Part shown: one piece after another, positions 44,795 to 54,411 of the stretch
Layout: every line of letters begins with the position of its first letter
Position numbering within the stretch: position 1 is the stretch's first letter
Assembly: GCA_016787065.1 (NCBI GenBank)
Contig: JAEUVD010000052.1
Span: 62,001-126,000 of the forward strand
Source: Chitinophagaceae bacterium
GTDB taxonomy: Bacteria > Bacteroidota > Bacteroidia > Chitinophagales > Chitinophagaceae
Direction: 5' to 3'
DNA length: 64,000 bases
The notes under the pieces: generated by a model
What the model was told of the DNA's origin: nothing
Seen by the model: the letters and a program-made list of their open reading frames with translations, nothing else
Databases searched by the model: none
Translations under genes and position numbers: made by a program

Positions 44795-46759
44795 ATGAAG
44801 TACACGCTGAGTTTACTGGTATTATTTTTTTTCTTGCATGCCGTTTCCCAGGAGGTATCGCCTTGTATGCAGGGGAAAATAAAATTCTTAGAGCGATTAC
44901 AACAACGAGCACGATTAGATACTTATCCGAAATCGTTAATGGATCGATACGATGTTCACTTTTACTTTTTAGATTTGAATATTGAACGAGACACTACCTA
45001 TATCTCAGGAAGTTGTACGTTAAAGGCTCATTTAAAAACTCCGAGTGATACTTTCTGTTTTGAACTGAATGACAATTTAGTTATTGATAGTGCAGTGTAT
45101 CTCAATCGAACACAATCCTATGCTAGAAAGAACCATATGGTTTATGTTGCAATGGATACATTTTTAGTAGCTACAGATTCTATCGAACTAAAAATATACT
45201 ATCATGGGAATGCCTCGGTGGTAGGCGGTGCAGCCATCGGAAATGGATTCACCTCTGCGGTTTCTAAAACCTATGGCGATACAGCAACCTATAGTTTAAG
45301 CGAACCTTTTAGTGCGTATGAGTGGTTTCCGTGCAAACAATTTTTACAAGATAAAGCGGATAGTGCCTATGTGTTTGTTACAACAGATCTTGAAAACAAA
45401 GTAGGTAGTAATGGTATCCTAGAAGGTATAGATACACTTCCGAATAGTAAACATCGGTATCGTTGGAAAACGCACTACCCTATTGATTATTATTTGATTT
45501 CAGTAGCCGTTGGAAAGTATATGGAATATGTACAATATGCCAAACCTGCTAACGTTCAAGATTCCATAAAGATTGTGAACTACTTGTATAATAGACCTGA
45601 AGTTTTAGACTCCGTAAAACCTGTTCTAGATTCTATTACAATGATGCTCGAACAGTTTTCAGAGCTCTTTGGAATTTATCCGTTTTATAAAGAAAAATAT
45701 GGTCATTGTATGGCGCCAATGGGTGGCGGCATGGAACATCAAACTATGACCACCACCGAGGCTGTTGGGCGCTTTACGCTGATTGCGCATGAATTAATGC
45801 ACCAATGGTTTGGCGATTATGTGACCTGCAAAACTTGGGGTGATATTACGCTGAATGAAGGATTCGCATCGTATGGTGAATACCTCCTCTTAGAAAAACT
45901 GCGCGGTGCTGAAGAGGCTCGAAATAAAATGAATGAAGTACAATGGTTGGCCAAACAGGATACCACCCATACGGTTTTTGTTTCGGATACCGGTAATGTA
46001 AGTCGACTCTTTAACTGGGAACTTACGTATAATAAAGGTTCAGCTATTATTCACATGCTTCGGTATTTACTTGGCGAAAAAAACTTCTTTGAAGGCATGC
46101 GTAATTTTCTTCACGACTATCAATTCGCAACAGCCAGCTTACGCGATTTGCAACATTCATTGGAAACCTATTCCGGTATGAATTTGCAACCATATTTTGA
46201 TCAGTGGTTTTTTGGTAAAGGTTATCCGATTTTCAATATTGAATATTATCAGGAGGGAAGTAAAATTTACCTGAGGGTTCAACATCGAGGCGCTTCATCG
46301 GCTACGCCGACTTTTAAAACACCGATTGATTTTGTATGTAAAACCACTATAGGAAAATTGCAAATACATCAACAAATTACTAAGAACGATGAATATTTTA
46401 TCGTAGAAACTGACCAGAAGATTCTCGATTTGCAAGTAGATCCCGACAATTGGCTATTAAAATCGGTGGAATCGATTCGAGAAAATCAACTGTTGTTATT
46501 AGGACAAAACCCGCGCATAGATACCAATGAAGTTGTTTTGTTATATCCTAATCCCGGTTATCAGCACATTCAATTATTGAATATTTATTCTGGTTGGGCT
46601 TTTTATCGAATCTTAAATCAGGAAGGACAAACTGTGCTTAAAGACAGTTACTATAATCATGTAACAATCCCAATTGAGCATTTAGCGGCCGGTAATTATC
46701 AGGTACTTATTTCCGGAGAGCGACAATATTGGGTGAAGCGATTTACAAAAATGAATTAG
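44795..46759 (+). CDS. M1-family aminopeptidase with T9SS sorting domain
   Basis: The 654 aa protein has a signal peptide (1-18), an N-terminal beta domain and a catalytic core with GGGMEH (310-315), H332-E333-H336 (AHELMHQWFG) and E355 (NEGFASYGE). The C-terminal 70-80 residues form a T9SS-like sorting domain (LLYPNPGYQHIQLL). It is the second M1 enzyme in the window. This one is shorter and lacks the extended middle region of the first. It is likely a surface peptide-trimming enzyme. It begins 37 nt after the DUF1599 gene, so co-transcription is possible. Confidence 0.9.
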   Translation: MKYTLSLLVLFFFLHAVSQEVSPCMQGKIKFLERLQQRARLDTYPKSLMDRYDVHFYFLDLNIERDTTYISGSCTLKAHLKTPSDTFCFELNDNLVIDSAVYLNRTQSYARKNHMVYVAMDTFLVATDSIELKIYYHGNASVVGGAAIGNGFTSAVSKTYGDTATYSLSEPFSAYEWFPCKQFLQDKADSAYVFVTTDLENKVGSNGILEGIDTLPNSKHRYRWKTHYPIDYYLISVAVGKYMEYVQYAKPANVQDSIKIVNYLYNRPEVLDSVKPVLDSITMMLEQFSELFGIYPFYKEKYGHCMAPMGGGMEHQTMTTTEAVGRFTLIAHELMHQWFGDYVTCKTWGDITLNEGFASYGEYLLLEKLRGAEEARNKMNEVQWLAKQDTTHTVFVSDTGNVSRLFNWELTYNKGSAIIHMLRYLLGEKNFFEGMRNFLHDYQFATASLRDLQHSLETYSGMNLQPYFDQWFFGKGYPIFNIEYYQEGSKIYLRVQHRGASSATPTFKTPIDFVCKTTIGKLQIHQQITKNDEYFIVETDQKILDLQVDPDNWLLKSVESIRENQLLLLGQNPRIDTNEVVLLYPNPGYQHIQLLNIYSGWAFYRILNQEGQTVLKDSYYNHVTIPIEHLAAGNYQVLISGERQYWVKRFTKMN

Positions 46760-46818
46760 AGAAGTTTCTCATTAATTGATAGCTTGAAGAATAAAGAAAA
46801 CCCTTCACGTCAAACAAA

Positions 46819-47853
46819 TTATTGATACATTAAGTTAGTCAGCTTAGCCTTATTTGTATCCGTTTTGAATAAATCTTCAAGTTGTACTAAATTTTGAATA
46901 TCAGAAATAGAATTCCGAAGAAACTTCACGGCGTTCATTCGATCAAACTGACTATTCAATTCCTCAACGATTCGATGTAATTGAGTACAAGTTATACAAC
47001 CTGTAAAAACCTTCTTTCGTAATATCATCATACGATCTTCATCGTTGCTTTTATTTTTGAGTCGGTTTACTAAACTATTTACTTCTGGGTCGGAAGCATT
47101 GCCACTACAAGTTGGTACTACCATTTTTTTTACAGGAGCTACTTCTACCTTCTCTTTTTTAGTTTCCGCTACTTCCGGTTTTTTCTTTTCCTTTTTGGGT
47201 TTCGCCTTAATTTCTTCCACCACCCCATACACCGGATCTTTCTTCGGTTCTTCTATGTTAACCGCTAAGGTATCTTTTACCTTCTTGTTCTTCTTTTTTT
47301 CTTTTACAACTTTGGGTTCAGGTTCTTGCGTAGCTGTGGTTATAACAGGTTCAAGCGATTTAGCATCGGACACTTGTTGCAATTTTCTTCGTTGTTTCTT
47401 GGTAAGTTTTTCTTCTGGTTGAACCGAATCTTTAAGTACTAAGGTATTACTAAAGTTTATCGTGTTTTCTATGGTTGACAGACCAATGTTCACATCGGAA
47501 TTAGTTTCAATAATGCGACCTTTATTTACCAAATCAACCAGATAGAATTTATCTTCTACCGTTTTTGCTAGTTTATAACCGAAGGCGCTATGACTATTTG
47601 CATCAAGGATAAATCGCTGTGCAGGATATAAATCGCCAGCAAAGAGAATATCCATTACGTACTCTCCTGATTCTTGAATGGGAACTAAATAGTATTGTTT
47701 ATTTCGAATAGGGATTTCCTTATTGTTCACTTTGAGTCTGAAAGGAATGGTTCGTATGCCTTCTAAATAAATGTATGACGAAGCAACTTGTGAAGACAAC
47801 TTCCCGAGGGCGAAAAGAATAAGGCCTGTAAATAGCAACAATTGTTTCATCAT
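46819..47853 (-). CDS. DUF4476 protein with Lys-rich linker
   Basis: From the ATG at 47853 the protein is 344 aa. It has a signal peptide (MMKQLLLFTGLILFALGKL), a beta-rich N-domain (about 20-140), and a Lys/Glu/Val-rich spacer (about 140-255; several KKEK and VAPVKK runs). A C-terminal DUF4476 domain follows (about 260-344; NRLKNKSNDEDRM, HRIVEELNSQFDRMNAVKFL). The function is unknown. DUF4476 resembles helical adaptor modules in exported proteins. An in-frame start at 47907 lies inside the biotin-carrier gene and is less likely. The gap to that gene is 4 nt. Confidence 0.8.
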   Translation of the reverse strand: MMKQLLLFTGLILFALGKLSSQVASSYIYLEGIRTIPFRLKVNNKEIPIRNKQYYLVPIQESGEYVMDILFAGDLYPAQRFILDANSHSAFGYKLAKTVEDKFYLVDLVNKGRIIETNSDVNIGLSTIENTINFSNTLVLKDSVQPEEKLTKKQRRKLQQVSDAKSLEPVITTATQEPEPKVVKEKKKNKKVKDTLAVNIEEPKKDPVYGVVEEIKAKPKKEKKKPEVAETKKEKVEVAPVKKMVVPTCSGNASDPEVNSLVNRLKNKSNDEDRMMILRKKVFTGCITCTQLHRIVEELNSQFDRMNAVKFLRNSISDIQNLVQLEDLFKTDTNKAKLTNLMYQ

Positions 47854-47857
47854 GGTG

Positions 47858-48352
47858 CTATTCAAAATTAATGAGTTCGTTGCCTTTTTCCACTGCTTGT
47901 TTTTCAACTACATTGATTTCTTTAATAGTTACATCATCAGAAGCCTTAAACACATTTTCCATTTTCATCGCTTCAAGCACCAAAAGAGGCTCACCCTTCT
48001 TAACCTGATCGCCGGGTTGCACGAGAATTTTCAAAACCAACCCTGGCATAGGAGCTACCAGTTTATTTTCCTTTTTATGTTCAGGAAGACGAATGCCTAT
48101 TTTCTCCAGAAAAAGATCCACCGGTTCTTTCAACTGAACACTTAATTTTTTAGACTTCATTCGAAGAACCATTTCCTTCTTCAGTGTATCATACGAAACT
48201 AAATCCGCTATATGTTCTTCCCCGTTGAAATGGAGTTTGAAACTATGAAAACCGATTTGTTCAAATTCAACATCATGCGGTAATCCGTTGATAAAAACCT
48301 CTTGATCAAGATTAATATCAAATTCCTGATTTTGAATACTAGCTTTATACAT
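47858..48352 (-). CDS. Biotin carboxyl carrier protein-like (biotin/lipoyl domain)
   Basis: The 164 aa protein ends in a biotinyl domain with the canonical EAMKMEN, K130 being the biotin-accepting lysine. APMPGLVLKILVQPGD precedes it and AVEKGNELI follows. The first 90 residues are a beta-rich region also seen in carrier subunits of acyl-CoA carboxylases and oxaloacetate decarboxylases. No carboxylase or carboxyltransferase gene is near, so the partner enzyme must be encoded elsewhere. It lies 3 nt after the DUF2723 gene. Confidence 0.87.
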   Translation of the reverse strand: MYKASIQNQEFDINLDQEVFINGLPHDVEFEQIGFHSFKLHFNGEEHIADLVSYDTLKKEMVLRMKSKKLSVQLKEPVDLFLEKIGIRLPEHKKENKLVAPMPGLVLKILVQPGDQVKKGEPLLVLEAMKMENVFKASDDVTIKEINVVEKQAVEKGNELINFE

Positions 48353-48355
48353 ACC

Positions 48356-51300
48356 TTATTGCGGTCCTTGTTGTTGAGGCAAACCTTGTCCGAGAACATT
48401 TACTTTATCGGCAAGCATTTTATACGTATCCTGCATACCAGAATTCATGGCAGACCCTGCCAGATACTGTAAGGAGTAAATTTGGAATCTCCAATCGTCT
48501 TCTTTGGCAGAGCGTTTATTTTCAGGTAACGTATTTTTATACATAATATCCTGTTCAATAAACTTCACAATTTTATCGATCAATTTTTTTGCTTTATCCG
48601 TTGCTCCTGCTTTCATATAACCATCAGCGATCAAAATCATACTTTTATCTTCCGGTGTAACTATTGTTGGGAAGCTTCTTTCCGAAACTGAATTACACAT
48701 TTTATCTAACACCTTAATAGCATCTTCTTTTCTGTTATTCGCTGTTAAATACTCACATAATTGAACGGCTAAAATGCGCGGCGAATTCATCATTCTACGA
48801 TTTGTTTGATCGTAGAAAATGTTTGTTTTATCAGCATTACCAAATTCAAACTTATTCAATACTAAATCTACACATTTATCGGCGTTCACCCGACGAGGTG
48901 AATTTACCGTACTTCCAGGCGTACGCACCGGTATTAACTTGTAGGCCAAACCTTCTAATTGAAGGTATTCTTGTAAGCCTTCATAGTGTGAAGGATCAAT
49001 AGAATTTGCAAAATAGATAGGACGCTTCCAAGCATTAGCCGCAATGATATTTAAAATGGCCAAGTCATTCTTGTAAGCTACATTTTCAGGAATAGTAAAT
49101 TGAACTTCATTCACAATTGCTGAATCCGGATCATTCACGATTTTATTTTTTCGTACCAATTCTTTATCTACAGGAATCGAGAAATTTTTGGTTGGGAAGT
49201 AATTCTCCTCTTCCCCGCCTTGTAAACGAACCTTTGCACCTGATTCTTCGCTACCTGCAAACTGCAGCGCTTCTGTAAGGTTAACATATTTGTCTTGAGG
49301 TAACCCCTTATCAATAAAGCGCATGTAGTTTCTTAATTCACCACGATACTGTTCTGGTTTCCAAATAAGCGGAACACGCTCGGCCTTATTAATAGCAAAA
49401 CTTAATTGATCGATATACCAGTCAATACCTAGTAAAGAAATATTAACCATACGCACATCGGTACGTATACCTTCAATTTCCTGCGCATACCATAATGGAT
49501 AGGTATCATTATCGCCTTCAGTAAATAAGATGGCATTCGGTTCACAACTATTGAGGTAGTTACGTGCCGATGCTAAGGCCAAGGTTTTTTGCGAACGGTC
49601 GTGATCGTCCCATTCCTGACTAGCCATAAGTATTGGAACGGCAACTAAACAAAGTGCCGATGCAATAGCCGGCGACATAGCGCCTAAACCAATTTTCTTT
49701 AATAAATCGGAAACCATCATCACACCGAGTCCGATCCAGATGGCGAAGGCATAGGTTGCCCCAGCATACGCATAATCTCGTTCACGAGGTTGAATAGGCG
49801 TGTTATTCAAGTAAATTACAATAGCTAAACCGGTAAAGAAAAAGAGTAAGCCTACTACAAAAGAATTTCTTCTATCATGTTGAAAATGGAAGAAGAAACC
49901 AAGCAATCCGAGTATAAAAGGCAAGAAAAACAGTTTATTATAAGCACGATTGTTTTTATACGCCTCCGGCATTTTGCTCATATCTCCTACGCGAGATTTA
50001 TCGAGAAAAGAAATACCTGAAACCCAATTACCATTTTGAGGTTCGCCCATAATATTCTGAATATCATTTTGGCGACCGATATAATTCCAGCAGAAATAAC
50101 GCCACCACATTTGATTCACTTGATAACCGAAGAAGAAGCTCAGGTTATCACGTCCTGTAGGGCGATCGCCTTCATTCAATCCCAAGTAATTCATATAGTA
50201 CTGAACATGCGACTGTTGATTATCATCCCAAATACGCGGGAAGAAGCGCGTTTCGCCAGCTGCATATTCACGCTCATCTTGCTTTTCTCCTAACTCCTCA
50301 TATTTCTTTGGCCCTTTCCAGTATTGCATAGAACCTTCTTTCATTCCGATAGCTTGAGAATTATAGTCGGGACCAAATAATAAAGGAACCTTACCATATT
50401 GTTCACGCTGAACATATTTAATTAAGGTAATGGCATTATCAGGATTGGTCATGTCGATAGGCACATCGGCATTAGAACGTATGATTGTTGAAACGTAAGG
50501 TGAGTAACCAATTAAAATGAAAATAACACAGATGGTTCCTAAATGCACAAAATAATGTCCTTTTGCTTTTGCCCAACGAATGAGGAAATACATGATTACA
50601 CCCAAGGCAATAATGGTAAATAATACACCACTATTAAAAGGTAGTGAAAAGGAATTTACGAAAATGATATCCATATTCATGCACAAAACCGGAATAGCTT
50701 GAATAACACCGTACTGCACGAAACCGGTAATTACGCAACCAATTACAAATGCCCAAACGGTTCCCCAAGTTGTTACTTCATACCGTTTGAAATAGTACAC
50801 CATTACAATAGCCGGAATGGTAAGTAAGTTCAATAAGTGAACACCGGTCGACAAGCCCATGATGAAGGCAATTAACACGATCCAACGATCTGCTTGAATA
50901 TCTTGTGTGTGGGTGATGCGATCTTCCCATTTTAAAATCATCCAGAAAACAAGTGCTGTTAAGAAAGAGGATAAGGCATACACCTCACCTTCTACGGCCG
51001 AAAACCAAAACGTATCGGAAAAGGTATAGGCAAGAGCACCAACTACACCGGCACCCATAATTTTTAGAAGATCGGAAGAACTAATCTCATCATTCGTGCG
51101 TAAAACAATACGTTTTGCGAAGTGAGTTATCGTCCAGAATAAAAACAAAATGGTGAAACCACTGGAAATGGCTGACAGCGAGTTAATGGCAAAGGCTGCA
51201 TTTTTAATACCACCTAGGATGATTACAAACAAACGACCAATCATTAAAAAGAGCGGAGCACCCGGTGAATGCACTACTTCCATTTTGGCAGCCCCGGAAA

Positions 51301-51415
51301 TAAACTCTCCACAATCCCAAAAACTTACCGTGGCTTCTTTTGTCATCATGTAAACTGTACAAGCTATCAAACAGATAACCCAGCCCATGATATTATTTAT
51401 TTTGTTATAATTCAT
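48356..51415 (-). CDS. DUF2723 / GT117 family membrane glycosyltransferase-like protein
   Basis: The 1019 aa protein starts with a DUF2723 region: several membrane helices with WDCGEFISGAAKMEVVHSPG, the acidic loop used by GT-C enzymes. More helices follow to about residue 600, then a soluble part with FTEGDNDTYPLWYAQEI and a C-terminal TPR-like helical end. Such large proteins are widespread in Bacteroidota and are classed as GT117. The lipid-linked donor and the acceptor are unknown. A strong promoter match lies 19 nt upstream. It heads an operon with the biotin carrier and DUF4476 genes. Confidence 0.88.
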   Translation of the reverse strand: MNYNKINNIMGWVICLIACTVYMMTKEATVSFWDCGEFISGAAKMEVVHSPGAPLFLMIGRLFVIILGGIKNAAFAINSLSAISSGFTILFLFWTITHFAKRIVLRTNDEISSSDLLKIMGAGVVGALAYTFSDTFWFSAVEGEVYALSSFLTALVFWMILKWEDRITHTQDIQADRWIVLIAFIMGLSTGVHLLNLLTIPAIVMVYYFKRYEVTTWGTVWAFVIGCVITGFVQYGVIQAIPVLCMNMDIIFVNSFSLPFNSGVLFTIIALGVIMYFLIRWAKAKGHYFVHLGTICVIFILIGYSPYVSTIIRSNADVPIDMTNPDNAITLIKYVQREQYGKVPLLFGPDYNSQAIGMKEGSMQYWKGPKKYEELGEKQDEREYAAGETRFFPRIWDDNQQSHVQYYMNYLGLNEGDRPTGRDNLSFFFGYQVNQMWWRYFCWNYIGRQNDIQNIMGEPQNGNWVSGISFLDKSRVGDMSKMPEAYKNNRAYNKLFFLPFILGLLGFFFHFQHDRRNSFVVGLLFFFTGLAIVIYLNNTPIQPRERDYAYAGATYAFAIWIGLGVMMVSDLLKKIGLGAMSPAIASALCLVAVPILMASQEWDDHDRSQKTLALASARNYLNSCEPNAILFTEGDNDTYPLWYAQEIEGIRTDVRMVNISLLGIDWYIDQLSFAINKAERVPLIWKPEQYRGELRNYMRFIDKGLPQDKYVNLTEALQFAGSEESGAKVRLQGGEEENYFPTKNFSIPVDKELVRKNKIVNDPDSAIVNEVQFTIPENVAYKNDLAILNIIAANAWKRPIYFANSIDPSHYEGLQEYLQLEGLAYKLIPVRTPGSTVNSPRRVNADKCVDLVLNKFEFGNADKTNIFYDQTNRRMMNSPRILAVQLCEYLTANNRKEDAIKVLDKMCNSVSERSFPTIVTPEDKSMILIADGYMKAGATDKAKKLIDKIVKFIEQDIMYKNTLPENKRSAKEDDWRFQIYSLQYLAGSAMNSGMQDTYKMLADKVNVLGQGLPQQQGPQ

Positions 51416-51434
51416 ACTGAAGGAGATTAACGAG

Positions 51435-51464
51435 CAAATATAGAAAATGAATGTTAAGGAACAA
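51435..51464 (-). promoter_or_regulatory. Canonical Bacteroidota promoter for the DUF2723 operon
   Basis: On the minus strand TTG (51462-51464), 19 nt, then TATATTTG (51435-51442) match TTG-N17-23-TAnnTTTG exactly. The -7 box ends 19 nt before the ATG at 51415. This is the best promoter match seen in the window. Confidence 0.65.
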
Positions 51465-51780
51465 GACGCATTTGAAGTTAAAATAATGTTTGGTTTTTTT
51501 CACGAAGAAGCCAATTCAAACCAATATTCCTGCTATTTCATACTAAAATAAGCACATAACCTCATCAGTTATTGGAACGCAAGTTCTTAAAATGTAGCAG
51601 ATTCATTACGATTTCTATTTGCAAGAAATTCTTTATGATTTCAACATCCGTGTTAAAATGAAGGTTTTAAAGGCAATGGATCATAAGTATATTTGAATTT
51701 TTCATGCACAACAAATCAACGCAAATCATAAATAGCGTAAAAATCTGCGTTCCAATAATTTAGTCGGACAATAGTAGTTC
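51465..51780. other. Noncoding gap between lon and the DUF2723 promoter
   Basis: This AT-rich stretch shows no credible ORF, tRNA or strong terminator. A weak inverted repeat (AACGCA with TGCGTT, loop about 22 nt) lies just downstream of lon at about 51719-51753. Confidence 0.5.
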
Positions 51781-54201
51781 TTACTTACTCTTTATTCCTA
51801 AGGCAAACTGAATTACTTCCTTCATCTGATCTACATAATGAAATTTCAACCCTTTAATAAAAACTGGATTAATTTCATCAACATGTTTCTGGTTTTGGGT
51901 ACATAACACGATATCCTTCATACCACAACGTTTTGCAGCTAGAATTTTTTCTTTTATCCCTCCAACCGGAAGTACTTGTCCGCGTAGGGTTATTTCCCCT
52001 GTCATGGCTAGATAAGGTTTAACCTTCTTACCGGTGAATGCACTTACCAAGGAGGTGAGCATCGTTACGCCAGCACTCGGACCATCTTTAGGTGTTGCCC
52101 CTTCCGGAACATGAATATGTACATGACGTTCTTCAAATAGTTTCGAATCTATCCCGAATTCCTGAGCATGTGCTTGCAGGTAAGATAGCGCTGTGGAGGC
52201 ACTTTCTTTCATCACATTACCCAAGTTACCCGTTAGCGTTAAGCCTCCTTTTCCCTTACTCAAGCTCGTTTCTATGAAAAGAATTTCACCACCAACATAA
52301 GTCCAGGCTAAACCAACCGCTACACCCGGTGGGTTTGTTTTAACATAGAGATCGTTGGAGTATTTAGGGCGACCTAGAATCTCTTCCAACTTCTCTTCAC
52401 TTATGGTTAGTTCCTTTAGTTTCTCATTTAGAGCAACTTGCATTGCCACATGACGCATGATAGAGGCGAACATGCGATCTAATTCTCGAACACCACTTTC
52501 GCGCGTATATTCTTGAATCAGTTTTACAATGACCGGATTCGGAATTTTAACGGCTATCTTATTTAATCCATGTGCCTCTTTCTGTTTTGGAATCAAATGC
52601 TTTTTTGCGATTTCTGTTTTTTCTTCCACCGCATAACCAGAAAGGTCAATAATTTCTAAACGATCACGTAAAGCGGGTTGTATTTCACCCAAGGAGTTTG
52701 CTGTTGCAATAAAGAGTACTTTGGATAAATCATATTCCAACTCCAAGTAGTTATCATAAAAGGAATTATTTTGTTCAGGATCCAGAATTTCTAACAGTGC
52801 ACTGCTTGGATCGCCCCGAAAATCGCGACCTATTTTATCAATCTCATCCAGAATAAAAACCGGATTCGATGTTTTTACTTTCCGCAGCGATTGAATAATT
52901 CGTCCGGGCATCGCACCAATATACGTTTTTCTATGACCTCGCAATTCACTTTCATCATGCAAACCACCCAAACTTAAACGCACATATTTTCTACCAATAG
53001 CATTGGCAATAGATTTTCCTAAGGATGTTTTACCAATTCCCGGAGGGCCAATAAAACACAAAATCGGCGATTTCATATCTCCTTTCAACTTCAATACAGC
53101 CAGATACTCCAGAATACGATCTTTAATTTTATCCATGCCGTAATGATCGTCGTCTAGCACCTTACGCGCCTTCTTGATGTCATAAATATCTTGGGTATAG
53201 GTTTCCCAAGGAAGATCTATCATCAGGTCGGCATGGTTATAAATGGTAGAGTAATCGGGTGTGGAAGGGTGCATACGTTCCAGTTTCTCGATACTCTTAG
53301 TAAACAAATCCTTCGCAGCTTCCGGCCATTTCTTTTCTTCTGCGCGCTTTTGTAAATCCTTAATTTCACGTTCATTGCTATCACCTCCTAACTCATCTTT
53401 GATCGCTTTCAACTGTTGATTTAAAAAGTAATCCCGTTGTTGCTTATCAAGTTCACCTTTCGTTTTATTCGTGATTTTATTTTTTAGTTCAACATGTTGT
53501 AATTCAAGTTGAAGTAGCCGTAATAAATTTTCGGTTCGAAGTTTAAAATCATTCTCGTCTAATAACGCCTGCTTATCCTTCGTTTCACAATTTAAGTTAC
53601 TAGCGATAAAATGATTCAAGAAGGAAATATTCTCAATGTTTTTAAGCACAATTGCTGCTTCGGCCGGTACGTTATTCGATTTCTGCATGATTTGCTCGGC
53701 CATATCCTTCACCGATGCCGTCATAGCTGCGAACTCCTCATTGAACTCAGGCATTTTATCTTCGAGATAATTTACCTCTGCAAGAAAATATGGTTCATCT
53801 TGCAACCAGTTTTTTATTTCAAAACGAATGCGCCCGCGAATGAAAACCGTTAAACTATCATCCGGCATACGGATTTGTTTTATGATTTGTGCAACAGTTC
53901 CTATTTTATTGATGTCTTGATAGCCAGGACTTTCACTTTTGGCATCCAGTTGAGAAATTACCCCAATATGTCGGCCGGTTTTTTCAGCTTCTTGCAAAGC
54001 TTTAATTGATTTATCGCGAGAAACCGTAATGGGAATAACCACATTCGGAAACAACACCATGTTTCGTAATGGTAAAATGATAAGGTCTTTGGGTAAAGAT
54101 TTTATTTCATCATCCGTCATCTCATCCTCACTCAAAGGAACAATTGGCATGATTTCTATCTCCTCGTTATTATTTGCGAAAATTTGTCGTTCAAAATTCA
54201 T
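51781..54201 (-). CDS. lon: ATP-dependent protease Lon (LonA)
   Basis: Lon degrades misfolded and regulatory proteins in the cytosol. The 806 aa protein contains a LAN substrate domain (LIILPLRNMVLFPNVVIPITV), AAA+ module with Walker A GPPGIGKTS and Walker B VFILDEIDK, and a C-terminal protease domain with the Ser-Lys dyad: Ser in PKDGPSAG and Lys in GGIKEK. The ATG at 54201 is preferred over an in-frame TTG 9 nt upstream. Confidence 0.97.
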   Translation of the reverse strand: MNFERQIFANNNEEIEIMPIVPLSEDEMTDDEIKSLPKDLIILPLRNMVLFPNVVIPITVSRDKSIKALQEAEKTGRHIGVISQLDAKSESPGYQDINKIGTVAQIIKQIRMPDDSLTVFIRGRIRFEIKNWLQDEPYFLAEVNYLEDKMPEFNEEFAAMTASVKDMAEQIMQKSNNVPAEAAIVLKNIENISFLNHFIASNLNCETKDKQALLDENDFKLRTENLLRLLQLELQHVELKNKITNKTKGELDKQQRDYFLNQQLKAIKDELGGDSNEREIKDLQKRAEEKKWPEAAKDLFTKSIEKLERMHPSTPDYSTIYNHADLMIDLPWETYTQDIYDIKKARKVLDDDHYGMDKIKDRILEYLAVLKLKGDMKSPILCFIGPPGIGKTSLGKSIANAIGRKYVRLSLGGLHDESELRGHRKTYIGAMPGRIIQSLRKVKTSNPVFILDEIDKIGRDFRGDPSSALLEILDPEQNNSFYDNYLELEYDLSKVLFIATANSLGEIQPALRDRLEIIDLSGYAVEEKTEIAKKHLIPKQKEAHGLNKIAVKIPNPVIVKLIQEYTRESGVRELDRMFASIMRHVAMQVALNEKLKELTISEEKLEEILGRPKYSNDLYVKTNPPGVAVGLAWTYVGGEILFIETSLSKGKGGLTLTGNLGNVMKESASTALSYLQAHAQEFGIDSKLFEERHVHIHVPEGATPKDGPSAGVTMLTSLVSAFTGKKVKPYLAMTGEITLRGQVLPVGGIKEKILAAKRCGMKDIVLCTQNQKHVDEINPVFIKGLKFHYVDQMKEVIQFALGIKSK

Positions 54202-54411
54202 AGTATTCAATCTTTTTGTCAGTTACAGTCCTATTTTACCTGAATTTTTCAGGGTGTCGGCCTATTTATCAATACACGTGCCACAGGTAATCGAAAAATG
54301 GTCCTTTTCATTATTAAGGAAAAGGTCTTACAAGGGAAGGTACTATTGCATAGCAACTCAAGGTTGCGCTTGTTTACACTTAAGCACTGTATTTGTGATG
54401 AAAGGATGTGC

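Noticed and set aside
47045..47422. Long plus-strand frame rich in Phe, Ser and Thr opposite the DUF4476 gene
   Set aside because: It is the antisense image of a Lys/Glu-rich coding stretch, with no domain and no promoter.
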